Assembly (NCBI GenBank): GCA_030247885.1
Contig: JAPDRO010000028.1
Span: forward strand, 248,001 to 312,000
Direction: 5' to 3'
From: Taxawa tesnikishii (nom. ined.)
Taxonomy: Eukaryota > Ascomycota > Dothideomycetes > Dothideales
DNA length: 64,000 nucleotides
The position numbers and the translations under genes were made by a program. The notes below the pieces were generated by a model. It searched no databases and had not been told where the DNA came from. It worked only from the letters and a program-made list of their open reading frames with translations. Positions 39,724 to 51,132 of this stretch are shown piece after piece. Numbering within the stretch: the first letter of the stretch is position 1; the number at the start of each line of letters is the position of its first letter.

Positions 39724-42469
39724 TCACGAAGCGCCCCGCTCAAGGTCCTCAAATGCCTCATGCTCGCGACTTCGGACACTGACGGGCCGCTGCGCCTCCG
39801 GATCCTCATTCCTGCTCGCCGCCGCCTCCTCTTGGACGTCGTCTACCAGGTGCTCCTCTGCGTCTCGGTCGTCCGCATCAGCGTTTTGTCCTTGATGCAG
39901 GAACGGGTATCGTGCCGTAGAGGTATACATAGCGGATGGTGATGCACGCGCCATCGAGCGCACAACGTCGCCTTTGCAGATGGGGCAGGTCCGTCGCCGA
40001 GTAGTGAGCCATGGAGTTCTACTTGGGCGTCAGTCATCGTCTGGTATCGAAACACAGAAACGCAGTGGAAGAAGCAGTAAGATAAAAGCAAGGGCACTCA
40101 CATGCACTCGGCATGAAACTCATGCCCGCAAGGCAGACTCATGACTCTCGAGACACCATCCACGTATTCCTCGAGACAGACGACACATTCCTTCTGCTTC
40201 CCTCCATACCTCCTCCTCCACTCCGCGAGTCTAGCTTCGCGTGTCTCCTGCAGGCTCTGTGCCTGGTCCACACTGCCAGGTGTAGCCGACCTGAAACTGC
40301 TCCCCGCAGGCGCATCGCCGGCAGTCCGTGACCTGGGCCGCACCTGCGTCTGCGATATGCAACGCGCCCCATTCTGCAGCAAAGGCGTGGTTTGCGTGGG
40401 TAGTGTCGGCGATGCCAGCGGTGAGTTACTTCCACTGTTGGAGCTGGTGCTCGTGCCTGTTGTGCTGGCGATGGTGTGGTAAGTCCGAACGGGCAAGCGC
40501 TCCACAACGCTCTTTGGAGCCCTCCACCGGCGTCTCCTAATCCTCGACCTGAGGAGCAGGAGCGCGTATACGACGGTGAGGGTGACCAGTGGACTCACAA
40601 CGAGGACGAGCAGGGTGTCGAAGAAGGGGGACGAAGACATGGAAGTTGGGGTGAGGGTGACCCAGAGACCCTCATGCTCCTCGCCCGTGGGAGGTTGGAC
40701 CTCGTCCTCCGATGAAGGTTGATCAGTTTGGTGAAGAGTCTGTGGTGCCTTCGGGTCTTTTAGGTCCTTGGCGTCCTTCTTGGAGCTTTCGTGAGGTGTA
40801 GCCTTCTGCAACGTTTGCTCTCCCGGCAACATCCTCTGAGGCGTGGTCTTCTGCAAAGAACTCTCGTGATGTTCAAGGGCGAGAATCGGTTTCTTCTTGA
40901 ACTCGTCCTTGTCCCCGAAGAATCTACTCAACCAGCCAGCCTGGCCACTAGATCTGACGTACTCGCCACTTCCTGGCGTGATGCTACCTCCACCTGGCGC
41001 ATCCTTGTTCGCTCCTTTGCTGCTGGTCTGCTTGTTCTTCGTACTCGCGGCTGCGTCCTCGGCCGTTTCCTGCTCAGTCAAATCAACCAGGTCAGGATCT
41101 CTCCAGTCATGGACGCCGATGACGAAGCCATCACGGTTCGACTTCTCGCCCACTTTTGTAGGTGCAGTCTTCTTTGTCGACGTTGTAGATTGCTTGACTG
41201 TCTTGGCCTTCGCAGGCGGTAGGTCATCCTCGTTAAAATCTTCCTGCAAGATCCAACCAATATTTCCGCTGCTGGGAAATCTCGACAGATCGTCGTCCCT
41301 GTAACCGTTCCTCCTCGAGGATTTGCTAAAGACGGAACGCAGCCAACTGCGTCCGCTCTCGGTGGTGGCTTTCTCCGACCCTTTCTTGCTCTCTTTCGAA
41401 ACCGCATCGGCTTTGCGGCCGGATGCTGACTTTGAGGGGTTGTTGGAGCGTCCCGACGCGCGGTCCTTGGACCCGGTTTTGCCCCTGACAGATCCCTTGA
41501 CTGTCGACTCGCCAGCGACCAGGCCCAGTCTCTGTGCATCGTCGAGCGAGATGTCTTCGATATAGCCACCTGAAGGTATGAGGCTTGACAGAAGGTGGGC
41601 AGTCGTGTGAGAAGTGAACAGGGAGGGGATGGTGACATTCGAGGTGTCGCCTCTCGCATACATAGTGACAAGCGGCCCGCCACGGATGTCGTCTCCTACA
41701 ATCAATGCAATACCACCTCTTCTTTGGACCCATTTGACTTTCTCGAGGAAACCGCAGCCGCCGCGACTTAGCAGCACCACTTTGCCTGCTATTTCGGCGC
41801 TTTCCTGCAGGGACTGGATGTCCGCATGTGTGGGCTTCCTCGTTCCCACGGCAGTCTCTGAGTTCGCTAAACCTCCCGAAGCGGGAAGTGGGTGGTGGAG
41901 ATGGTCATCGGTGCCGTCGTTCTGTGCAGAGAGGTCCTTCTCACCACTCGCTTCCTCGGCGCTGGCTTCACGGCGCTTGTCCTTTGCCATGTCTGCATTC
42001 CCCACTCGCGCTCGTGCCCTGTCGTTCTTGCCAGTCTTCTTCTTCTTCTTCGTCTTGACCTCGAGAGAGCCTGCTCGCGTGGTGCCGCCGAACTCGCCAT
42101 CGTTCCAACCTGGCACATCGCTGCAGCCTAGTTCACCCTCAGCGCCCGCCACACCTCTGCCTATTCCTCCATCGTCACCAAAGCCGCTACCGATCCAGAG
42201 CTGGCCACTGAGACCCTTGGACGACAGCGGGGGACCGAAGTTGGCAGGGCGTGCGAGGAAAAAAGTCGAGTTGTCATCGGTCAAGCTGATGATGGCTGAG
42301 GGAGGGAAGAGGGACGAGGGAGAGTGCCAGTCCCAGTATGTAGCGAAGCCACTCTTCTCATCGGCATGCTGACGCTGAGCTCGGTGCGTTCGGGAGGTGG
42401 CGATGTAGGATAGAAGAAGGATGGCGAGGAGACAGGTGGAGAGGGAAAGGAGGAGTCGGAGGGGCGCAT
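39724..42469 (-). CDS. PA-TM-RING ubiquitin ligase
   Basis: Type I membrane E3 ligase with a protease-associated (PA) domain facing the lumen and a cytosolic RING, as in RNF13 and fungal endosome/vacuole ligases. Exon 1 42469-40102, exon 2 40018-39724, 887 residues after one correction. The start Met at 42469 is followed by RLLLSLSTCLLAILLLSYIA once one C is added to the CCCC run at 42461-42464 (GGGG on plus). PA domain near residues 60-270 (LSRGGCGFLEKVKWVQ, GGIALIVGDD, TIPSLFTSHTTAHLL) holds a Lys-rich insert. A Ser/Lys-rich stretch follows, then the membrane segment FFDTLLVLVVSPLVTLTVVY near 600, and a RING-H2: CVVCLEEY, CGHEFHAEC and, after the intron, CPICKGDV. Splicing restores the His/Cys spacing. 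The target is unknown. Confidence 0.86.
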
Positions 42470-42730
42470 GCTGCGCGATAGTGCTCAGTGTGAGCTCTTG
42501 CGCTTGCGAAGTTTGTTTAGGCAGATCGAACTAAGGGTTGTGTAAATACAAAAATGCGGGACTGTCTGTCTGTTCATCCGCGGCGGGATGTTTGGGTGAT
42601 GTGTGCTACTGTGATTAGAATGGATGCTCTGATATGCGGGGTGGGAAAGAGTCCGGAGTGGCAGGCAAGCCTGAAATCGCACGCCTCGTGGAAGGCGGAG
42701 CGCTTGATGCACCGACCAACAAACAAGCAG

Positions 42731-42757
42731 ACGACGACGACGACGACGACGACGACG
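42731..42757 (+). repeat. (ACG)9 microsatellite
   Basis: Nine perfect ACG units at 42731-42757. In one frame it would code poly-Thr, in others poly-Asp or poly-Arg, which explains the artificial open frames around it. Confidence 0.9.
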
Positions 42758-43018
42758 CAGACGACAAGAGCGTGTACGAGGTTTAGACACAGGAGTGTAC
42801 AACACAGGAGCGTGAGTAAAGATGCAGTGGAGAAGAGGCTGGACTGCAGACGCCCAAAGCGTCGGATCATGTTGTCACCGACTAATGCCTAGGATCATCA
42901 CGTGTAGCCTTCTCTATTACCACCGCGGGCACCTCATTGTGTTGGTGTTCAGGTCATCTAGAATGTGGCTCTGTCTTATACGCGATCTAGAAATAGAGAC
43001 AGGAGGGGAGGGAAAAAA

Positions 43019-43036
43019 GAGAGAGAGAGAGAGAGA
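43019..43036 (+). repeat. (GA)9 dinucleotide repeat
   Basis: Nine GA units at 43019-43036 following an A6 run. Confidence 0.9.
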
Positions 43037-43881
43037 AAGAGCATCTGTTATCACGGAAGCGACAGCAACGACTGACGTCCTATCCAATATATCGTGCCGT
43101 TGTCGCTCTCGGTTGGGGACGCAGGGCAACAACAAGCACACGGCAGAGCAGGCATGCTAGTGCTGCAGGAGGAGATTGGAGAAGGTGTGGAATGGGCGCT
43201 GCCTCGCGCGCTCGTACGGTTTCACATACACGCCTCTCAAGTTTGACGGTTTCGCATTCTTCAGTCGAGTGGAGCATCGAGCCAGTGACGCGTCCGCGGG
43301 CGGGCCATGTCGGCCGAATAGACGCGGCTCAAACTTATATCAACTCGACCGAGTAGCCTGAGATTACCGACGAGTCAGAGGATCTCCAAGGGCCGTGCGG
43401 GCTGTGCGGAGGAGGGAAGTCGAAAGGAGAACAACACCCTTGCTTGGGTTCCGCACATTTCTGACGACAGTGCGCAGATCCGATCTTACGCGACCTGAGA
43501 GAAGCACCTTGGACCTTCAACCTTCAACCCTCAAAGCGGCATGCGCATGTGGTTTTTGGGATAGCGAACTGATAGGTGTCTCAGATATACAGACACGGAA
43601 GCGCCCGCAGTGCAGTGTGAGAGGCATGGATGTGGATAGCAACGAGCAATGACGATGTAGCGGTAATACAGGAGGCTGTTCATAGAACCGTTACAGTTGG
43701 CCCTATTCGCGAGATGAGCGAGAGAGGAGGCTTTTGACATGTCTTTCCACCCCACTCTCAGCGTGTGAGTACGTGTGGGTGTGTGTCGGTTCAGGAAAGG
43801 GCAGCGTCACTTTGCGTTTCGGCACAACCGCCAATTCGCCAACCGTCAGAGTCAACCCTCTGGCGCCGACCCCTGAGCTTT

Positions 43882-43911
43882 CCACGTCCACGTCCACGTC
43901 CACGTCCGCGT
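43882..43911 (+). repeat. CCACGT hexamer array
   Basis: Four perfect CCACGT units at 43882-43905 and a fifth with one change (CCGCGT). CCACGT resembles the core of bHLH/bZIP sites (CACGTG-like), so it could cluster binding sites about 650 bases upstream of the aquaporin. Confidence 0.8.
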
Positions 43912-44307
43912 CCCGCAATCACAACAACGAGTGGCCGCATGCAAAAACGGCGTGCTACGAAGCTCCCGCTGCTCGAGCTGCCGCCCCTCCCGATAACGGG
44001 CGTGCGCGATCGCCATGCTTTGACGGGGGATCAGCTAGGGATGTTGTTAGCTCTTTCGATCTTTCCCTATCGAGGCCTAGGCGTGCCGCGCCCATGAGAC
44101 GCCATGAGACGCGCCAGAAGGAAGCATGACGAAAGGCAAACTTTCAACAACCCGTATTCAAATATCGACTCATCTGCTTAGATGAGCTGGCCGCACCTGC
44201 CGCGTTGAGCGTACCGCTCTTTCTCTCACTTGCGAGCCCTTCCTTCCTTGATCCTCCCTTGTTGACGAGGACAAGCACATCCTATTATCCCTTTTCATCT
44301 TTACTCG

Positions 44308-44364
44308 ACTCCCTTCATCTTCCTCTCCCTCTTCCTCTCCCACTCCCACTCCCTCTTCCTCTCC
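44308..44364 (+). promoter_or_regulatory. C/T-rich leader upstream of aquaporin
   Basis: Almost pure pyrimidine tract built of CTCCCTCTTCCT-like units, about 195-250 bases upstream of the start. Pyrimidine tracts in this position mark strongly expressed fungal promoters and transcription starts. Confidence 0.5.
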
Positions 44365-44558
44365 GTCAACCTTGCCCTCATCGCCTCGACAGCACTATCC
44401 TCGACCGATTCCGTCCTGTGCTCTTCTTTGCCTCTTGCTGTTCGTCTTCTGAGATACCCAACCTGCCTATATCTGCGCTCGACTCGAGCTGTTGAGCTTC
44501 CCGTATCCCTACGCAAAGCACTTACACTCGGCACTCCTACATTCTACAGCAATCCGCC

Positions 44559-45934
44559 ATGAACATCGAACGTCCCTCCGACCACGTCTTTCCATGGAAG
44601 AAGTACAAGGAATCCGACGGTCCGCGCGAGAGGCGTCTTCCTGGCTTCGAATGGCTGCCGAATAGAGTTCGCAACCACTTCATCGCCATGATCGGCGAGT
44701 TTTCCGGCACCTTCATGTTCCTGTTCTTCGCCTTTTCGGCCACCCAGGTTGCCAATGCCGCCACGGCTGGTGCTGACTCAGGGGAGATGGGTCCCTGACA
44801 CAAGCACCAAACACCTCTGCCCTGCTTTACATCAGTCTGGCATTCGGCTTCTCGCTGGCCGTAAACGCCTGGGTCTTTTTCCGTATCAGTGGAGGCCTGT
44901 TCAACCCTGCCGTAAGCACCACAAGACACGGCGAGGAATTGTTCTGACATGCCTCACAGGTCACGCTCGGAATGGTCATGATCGGAGCCGTCGGTCTGGT
45001 CCGCGGCGTGCTGGTCTTCATTTCTCAGATTCTCGGATCCATGGCGGCCGCCGGCGTCGTCTCAGCACTCTTCCCGGGACCGCTGAACGTGTCGACTACG
45101 CTCGGAGGAGGCGCCTCGATTGCCCGCGGAGTATTCATCGAGATGTTCCTGACGGCCATGCTTGTTTTCACAATCTTCATGCTTGCAGCCGAAAAGCACA
45201 AGGGGACCTTCCTTGCCCCCATCGGTATCGGACTCGCTCTTTTCATCGCCGAACTGACCGGTTCGTATCTTCCCTCTTTCTCTACTTCTATCCTGACCAT
45301 GCTTCCAGGCGTCTACTTCACCGGCGGATCCCTCAACCCTGCACGCTCCTTCGGCCCCTGCGTCGTCCTCCACAAATTCCCCGGCTACCACTGGATCTAC
45401 TGGGTGGGTCCGTTCCTCGGCTCTCTGGTCGCCGTGGGCTTCTACCGACTGGTCAAGACTCTGGAATACGAGACGGCGAACCCTGGCCAGGACTTCAACG
45501 ACAAGGAGGCCGAGGTGTTCCAGCACGACGAGGATACCGCCGCGACAGCGGCCGATGTGGCAAGACCCAATGTCGCCGTAGGGCATAGTGAGTACGTTGT
45601 GGATGATGATGGCATCCATCGCTCACGCGATATCCGTGATCAAGGGCATCCACAGGCAGCCCGCGCTCCGGCAAACTACGGACGGTATGATGGCACCCGC
45701 GACTCCATTAGCGGCAGCACCGCGAACGGCAACGCTCAGGATCTAACCGGGAAGAGACGCTCGACCGATCAGAAGCGTTCGGCTGATGCAGGTCGCAGGT
45801 CCGGGGACCGCGGAAATGCAGGACACCACGATAACCTCTACGTGCCTGCGGACAGGTACCGCGCCGCACCGGACGCGGAAGACGGTCGTTTGGGCGGAGA
45901 CCTGGGCGGCAACTATCGCGTCTCTGGACTCTGA
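44559..45934 (+). CDS. Aquaporin (MIP family) with a long C-terminal tail
   Basis: Water channel of the plasma membrane or vacuole. Three exons: 44559-44911, 44960-45260 and 45309-45934. Six membrane segments: FIAMIGEFSGTFMFLFFAF near 45, ALLYISLAFGFSLAVNAWVF near 85, and so on. The first NPA is in GGLFNPA, split by intron 1 before VTLGM; the second is in GGSLNPARSFGP. Both NPA boxes followed by V and R suit an orthodox aquaporin, though substrate choice cannot be fixed from sequence alone. One base is missing around 44781-44784 (GGGG); adding it yields 426 residues and the run DGSLTQAPNTSALL. Intron 2 (45261-45308, 48 bases) is in frame and stop-free. The last 120 residues are hydrophilic, charged and disordered. 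Family call is firm. Confidence 0.92.
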
Positions 45935-46632
45935 TCGCAGCAACCTTGTGCGCTGCCGCATCACATCAGCTACATTGGGCATTACTGGCATCGGTTTCTT
46001 GGGCTAGCGTGGCGTTTTGTATGGCATTTTGAATGACTTGACTGGCCGACGGGAAAGGGTCTGTCGGAAGGAAATTATGCTTGTTAGCGTTGGTATTTGG
46101 TTACCAAGTACAGGCACCTAAATGACAATGTCTTCCCACTGTATTACCCAGACTGTGGATGTCCCAGTTCTGTTTCCTTTTGCATTCATTCTCGTGCCGT
46201 TCGTGAGAAAGGTTACCCCGTGCCAAGGACGGCGGCAGAGAGCTGACACAGCCAACGCAGCTGTGATATACCGTTTCATGCCACAAATTACTCGAGGTCC
46301 CGACCAAGCTGTTGGTGGTCAGAGGAGAAGTAAGCATATGAGGATGTATACATGTCCATCGCAACCAAGCTACTGAGGGCGTTGAAGGGCATGGCGTGAC
46401 AGAGTATGTTTGCCGTGACTCGCGATCGTAGCCACAAAAATGCTCTCAACAGTAAGCACGGCAAGGTACAGACTGTGGAAGCAAGGCCGGTATGACGATG
46501 CTACACCATTCAACCACAATCTATATGCCGCACTCTTCGATTTCATGGTTACTTCTTCGATTTCGTGACAAGCCGTGCAAGGTGGGGCGAAAACACCGAT
46601 GCCCCTTCATACAGATAGGACTGCTTTGTAGT
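45935..46632. other. Convergent intergenic region aquaporin / tannase
   Basis: 698 bases between two stop codons. No gene or notable element seen. Confidence 0.4.
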
Positions 46633-48425
46633 TTACAGAACGCACTTCCACGCCTCGGGCTTCTTGTAGTTCGTCGCGTCCAGACATACGTTACGAAGGG
46701 AAACCTGCAGTGGTTGCGTACGAAATCCACTCCCAGGCTGACGGTGTCCTTGTTGGGTGTCAGTTTTGGATTTACATATCTCATCATCCAGGGTAAGGTG
46801 ATACTCACGTTGATGAACTTGGTCCCCGTCACGGTCTCAGGGGCGTACGCATCGCCTTTCTCGACCCAGTCGACCATTCGGAGCAGACTGTGGAGTGCAC
46901 GTCAGTGAAACGAACTTCTCATTCCGTCGTACGGGGACATCGACTGGAAGACACCCAGTCGAACCCTTTAGTGCCAAGCCAAGAAGCTTGTTGGAGGCTA
47001 TCTGGGAGATCAACTCACATGTTGTGCTGCGCGTCCTGCTGCACGCCCAACACGCTCTCCCCGTTCTGACCGATCTGCCAAGCTCCCAAACCGCCCGAAC
47101 AGTGGTCCATACCCGCAATCCGGAAGAAGCGGTAGAACTGATCAAGGTCCCGGGAAGGCAAGCTCATAGTCTCGCTCACATGGTCGTAGTAACGGGGCTG
47201 TTCTCGCTCGTGATGACTGAATCCGCCAGCCCGTGATAGTGCAGTATCTTGCCGCCCTTGTTCTTGAACGCCGACAGATCGCCCTCCCAAGTCTCGATGT
47301 TGCCAGGGTTGACGCGATACGCGTTCGCGGCGTCCTGGACCGTCTGGTTATATGGGTTCCAGGACGGATCGTTGTACACGGCGTACCGGAACCAGTCCGC
47401 GGTGTAGGGGAATGGCACTCCGGAGTACAGAGTCCTGGCATCTGCGATCTCAGAACCTGGCTGCACACGTGGGTAGATCAGGGAGCCGTCGACGCCGTAA
47501 TAGCCGCTGAAGACTTGCGAGACGGCAAGCACTTGTGCGGAGGTCAGGCAGTTGGTGGTGTTCCCGGGTCCGCATTGCAAAGCAGCGGCGCGGAAACTGC
47601 AGAGGCGTGGATCCTCGATGATGCCGTCTTTGACACCATCGAGACCGTCGCATTGATTCAGAACCTCCTGGTGCACGACGGCCCAGAGCGCGGGGAGACC
47701 CAAGATGCGGAGGTGTTGGTGCCCGTGATGTCGATGAAGTGGCCGGACCATGCGGTGAGATTGTTAAATGCGAGGGCAGGCGCGCCGGCCACGACACCAT
47801 CGAAATCGTCAGGGAAGTCCTGCACTTCCTTAAAACCCTGTCTGCCGCCGGTAGAGCATCCCAAGTAGTAGCTTTTGGTGTGCGTCTTCTTGTAGTAGGC
47901 TTCGGAGACTTGCTTGCCGACTACGACACCGGTGTGTACAGATCTCCAAGCGAAATCCGTGACGATGTCGGGATTGTTGTAGAAGGCGTAGCCGCTGGTG
48001 CCATTGTGGCCGTTGTTGGCGCCTACCGTGGCGAAACCGAGACTTGCGGCGTAGGCCATGTCCTCGTACTTGATGCAACCGTTTAGCCCTCCATTGCCAG
48101 TAGACAGGAAGCGGCCGGTCCAGTTGGTAGGCAGCCAGGCCTCAAGCGTGATACCTGAGCGGCTCGAGGTCGCGACGTTCATGGCAACACGGCAAAGATC
48201 CACGGACACGACTTGGCTTGGTCGGTTGCAGGTGGAGAGATTGCCCGCTTGGCTGAACGTCAAGTTCGTTCCAGCAGTAACATAGTCGACAATATTGACG
48301 GTCACGTTAGGGAGCTTGAGAGATTTGACCAGATTCGTACATGTCGTCTGGTGGGCGGGAGAAGGGGCATAGTTAGCAGACGCCGCAGAGGCGACAATAA
48401 AGGCCAGAGCAGCACTCTTGAGCAT
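46633..48425 (-). CDS. Secreted tannase / feruloyl esterase
   Basis: Secreted serine esterase of the tannase family, which splits ferulic or gallic esters from plant polymers. Three exons: 48425-47019, 46887-46809 and 46748-46633; 534 residues after correction. Signal peptide at MLKSAALAFIVASAASANYA, hence the start at 48425 rather than the upstream Met. Catalytic Ser in LGCSTGGRQGF near 190; the calcium-loop region reads LDGVKDGIIEDP; the His is in GMDHCSGG, giving the family CS-D-HC arrangement that pairs Cys next to Ser and His. Three single-base shortfalls: C-run at 47692-47695, C-run at 47194-47197, and near 46698. They restore SPALWAVVHQEVLNQC, NSPRYYDHV, and the C-terminal RFPLRNVCLDATNYKKPEAW. 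Exact substrate preference is not readable. Confidence 0.9.
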
Positions 48426-49309
48426 CTTGTACAACAACCAGGAACCTATTACACAACTTGAACAAGATGTGATCATGGGTAACCAGTTCTTATATGTCCA
48501 AGTAGCTACATACTTACCGAGCCCACGGCTACAACAGCCTTGGGCCAAGGTTATGCTGGCCAGACGATCTGTGCGCTCGTTCGTTCCGTATAACCTATGA
48601 ATCGATATTGATGCTGCAGGTCGTTCGGACCGAATGATGTCTAAATCACACGACTGCGAGCAGCGGCACCTCCTGCAGTGCTTTCTGTGAGGGGATATCG
48701 CGGTATTCTTCCTGAGCCCTAAACGCCATTTGCGGAGATTTTGCGGGGTGCTTGCTAACGAAGATTGGCACAGTCTTGGCTGGCTCCACAGTGCAGAATC
48801 GGCATTTGAAGGTATAAAAAATTACCCGACGGTCTTTGCGTACACTCACCCTCTTGAAAAGGGAGATAGGGTGGACCGGATCAAATAGCAATGCCGAAAT
48901 CCTGCAAGTGAGGTTGTTGGATAGTGGTTTCTTTGTGTGTGTATGCAGCAGGTGTAGGCCCGCATCTTCTGCCCCCCGGGAACGCTCGTCCTGCCCGGAT
49001 CTTGTTGATGCAATGAGGCGCTGATCCGATCGTATAGCAATACCAGAGCTTGGCAGTAGAGGCGGCGTGGCAAGGTGCTCTCTGGGAATCCACGCTGGAA
49101 GTATCTCCCGCTCCATATCATAACACACTCAAATCCTCATCCCATGCTGATCCCAGCTTCGGTACCATAGCGGACAGAGCCATATAGCAAATGCCAAATG
49201 CCTTTCTGTCAGTGTCCTGGAAGACTTCTATGACATGGAAGGGTTGTTGGTCAAATTGTGCCGAAGGCCTCGTTGCAGACACAAGAACAAGCGATTTGAA
49301 CTATTCGTC
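48426..49309. promoter_or_regulatory. Tannase upstream region and SLU7 3' side
   Basis: 884 bases. TTGAACAAGATGTGATC-like sequence and TTATATG (48491-48497) lie close to the tannase start. No gene seen. Confidence 0.4.
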
Positions 49310-50775
49310 TCAGTCCACGAGTTCGTCCTTGCCCAGAAGGTTGGCCATCGGATCATTAGCTGTGGTCCTTTTCCTGCGATACTCCTCCATCTCCTCTTCT
49401 GTGACTCCCCTTCATCTCGTCCAGTTTTCTCTTCCTATCCGCACTCTCCGCGACATTGTCGCGTCTCGCTTTCTCCGGTCTGTCCACGGCATTGGGAACA
49501 TGCTCCTCCTCATCTCCTTCTGTTTTCCATGCAATCTCCTTTGGCACTTGCACAGAATTCTTACTGGACTCAAGGTCTGTGCCCTTGGCAAATTTTTCGG
49601 CTTCCTCGAAGGCTTGCTTACCTGCTTCACCAGTGCAAAAGCTGTTCTTGACCGTAGAGTGACAGCACGCGTAGCCCCATTTGAAATCTCTCCACCAACT
49701 TCCCCAGACCGAAGTGTGGTTGTTAATGAGGACATCCTCAGCATACATGCTTTTTCTTTCTTCTCCGGTAGACCTCTGATGCGGCCCCGTTCATCGTATT
49801 CAACGTACCGCTCATTCTCGGTGACGGCTGTGTCCTTGAGAGGATTGCGTTGCACGTGCTCTTGTCCACCGTATCTCTCGAGTAGAGCTTTCTTCTGCGC
49901 TTCCTTCTTCGCCGCCGCCTCTTCCTGTTCGCGTTTTCGGGTGATCTCGCCTGCCGTGGGGTTAGCCTGGAGATGGACGTTGTTCCCGCCTCCACGCTCT
50001 TGTGCCTCCCAGGCGTGTCGCTGCGCGCGCTCAAACTCTGCCGCATCGCCCGAAGCACGCTCGAAACCTTCGCTCGCATCTGCCGAATCCCCAGGCCCTG
50101 CGTCCACCATTGATCTCGTTTTAGGGTCGTACTTTGCACTCTCCAGGTCCAAGTTGAGCAGGTATTTCGCCGTGTCTTCTCTCAATCTCAGGTTGCGAGT
50201 CGACGTAGACTGCTGTCTGCCCATATCGGTTTCTTCCTCATACTTTGCGCCCTCGTCTCCCTCCGCCTCCTCTTCGCCATCAGCCGTGAGTTGATTCTGA
50301 TTCCCAGCAGCAGCAGCTTTCTTCATGGCCTCGAGCGCGTTATACTCCTCCACCACCTCGTTGTACTCATTCGCATCGTACCCATTCCATCGATCTCTCT
50401 TCGCATCCCAACCCAGTTTGACGTCCTGCACCACCTCGTCGGCCTGAATGTCCTTACCCGTCCACTTCGCGCCTGCCTTCCTCGTCCTATACAAACACTC
50501 CTTCGTCTTGTGCGTCATAGAACCGCAGTTTTCGCACGCGCCTTTGCGGTACTTTGTTGCGGCGGGTCCAGCGCGCTGACCACGGGAGTACCATTTTGAT
50601 GTAGCCAGGGGATCGCTGTTCTTGGCGTTCTGTAGACGCTGATGCTCAAGGTAATCGTCTTCTGAGGCGGTAGCGTCGTCGATATAGAAGGGCTTTTGGA
50701 GATGAAAGAGGGGATGTACTCGTTGCGCTCGTTCTTTGCTGGCTGCTCAGCCGGCTTCCTTGGTGGAGGTGGCAT
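49310..50775 (-). CDS. SLU7: Pre-mRNA splicing factor Slu7
   Basis: Second-step splicing factor that helps choose the 3' splice site. Start at 50775 ([20 protein letters not shown]), the family N-terminus; the frame is open further upstream but that part is promoter. Zinc knuckle C-x2-C-x4-H-x4-C is seen as [14 protein letters not shown] near 95-108. Then [47 protein letters not shown], the conserved [19 protein letters not shown] block near 385, and the end [10 protein letters not shown]. Frame changes: one base missing at 50691-50693 (CCC on the coding strand), one in the A run near 49755, and a shift of the other direction (one extra or two missing G) near 49395. About 488 residues. Divergent from REV3 by 357 bases. 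Confidence 0.9.
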
Positions 50776-51132
50776 CTTGATGTATATGAAACGGTCCTGC
50801 GCTTGGAGTGTAAGTCTGAGCAGGCGCGAAGAAGCAGGGTTGTAAGATGCAGCGGAAGTAATGGAAGGTAGGAAGGTGACGCTAGCCGACTCTGCGGACC
50901 GGATTTGCCGAGCCGGTGCGAGCTTACATCCCGAAACACATGACTGCGCGACAGTCTTTACGCGTCTTCTTGTTGTTCTCCCTAATATACCACAGCATCC
51001 CTTAATTTTGCTGAGCGCATTGAAGACATACACCGTATTGAATCGCGTCGCTAGCTCGCCCTGCTGGAGTGTTGAGGACGCGATGAAGGATAGTGAACAA
51101 ATGCCCTCCAACGCCACCTTGAGGCTATACAG
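50776..51132. promoter_or_regulatory. Divergent promoter SLU7 / REV3
   Basis: 357 bases between diverging starts. It should drive both genes. Open frames across it are extensions of SLU7 without conserved features. Confidence 0.5.

Larger units (their letters stand above)
42470..44558. promoter_or_regulatory. Divergent intergenic region PA-RING / aquaporin
   Basis: 2089 bases with several simple repeats and no convincing gene: (ACG)9, (GA)9, a CCACGT array and a long C/T-rich leader before the aquaporin start. Confidence 0.5.

Noticed and set aside
42554-42892. Protein with a Thr run in the PA-RING/aquaporin gap
   Set aside because: The run comes from the (ACG)9 microsatellite; nothing else supports a gene.
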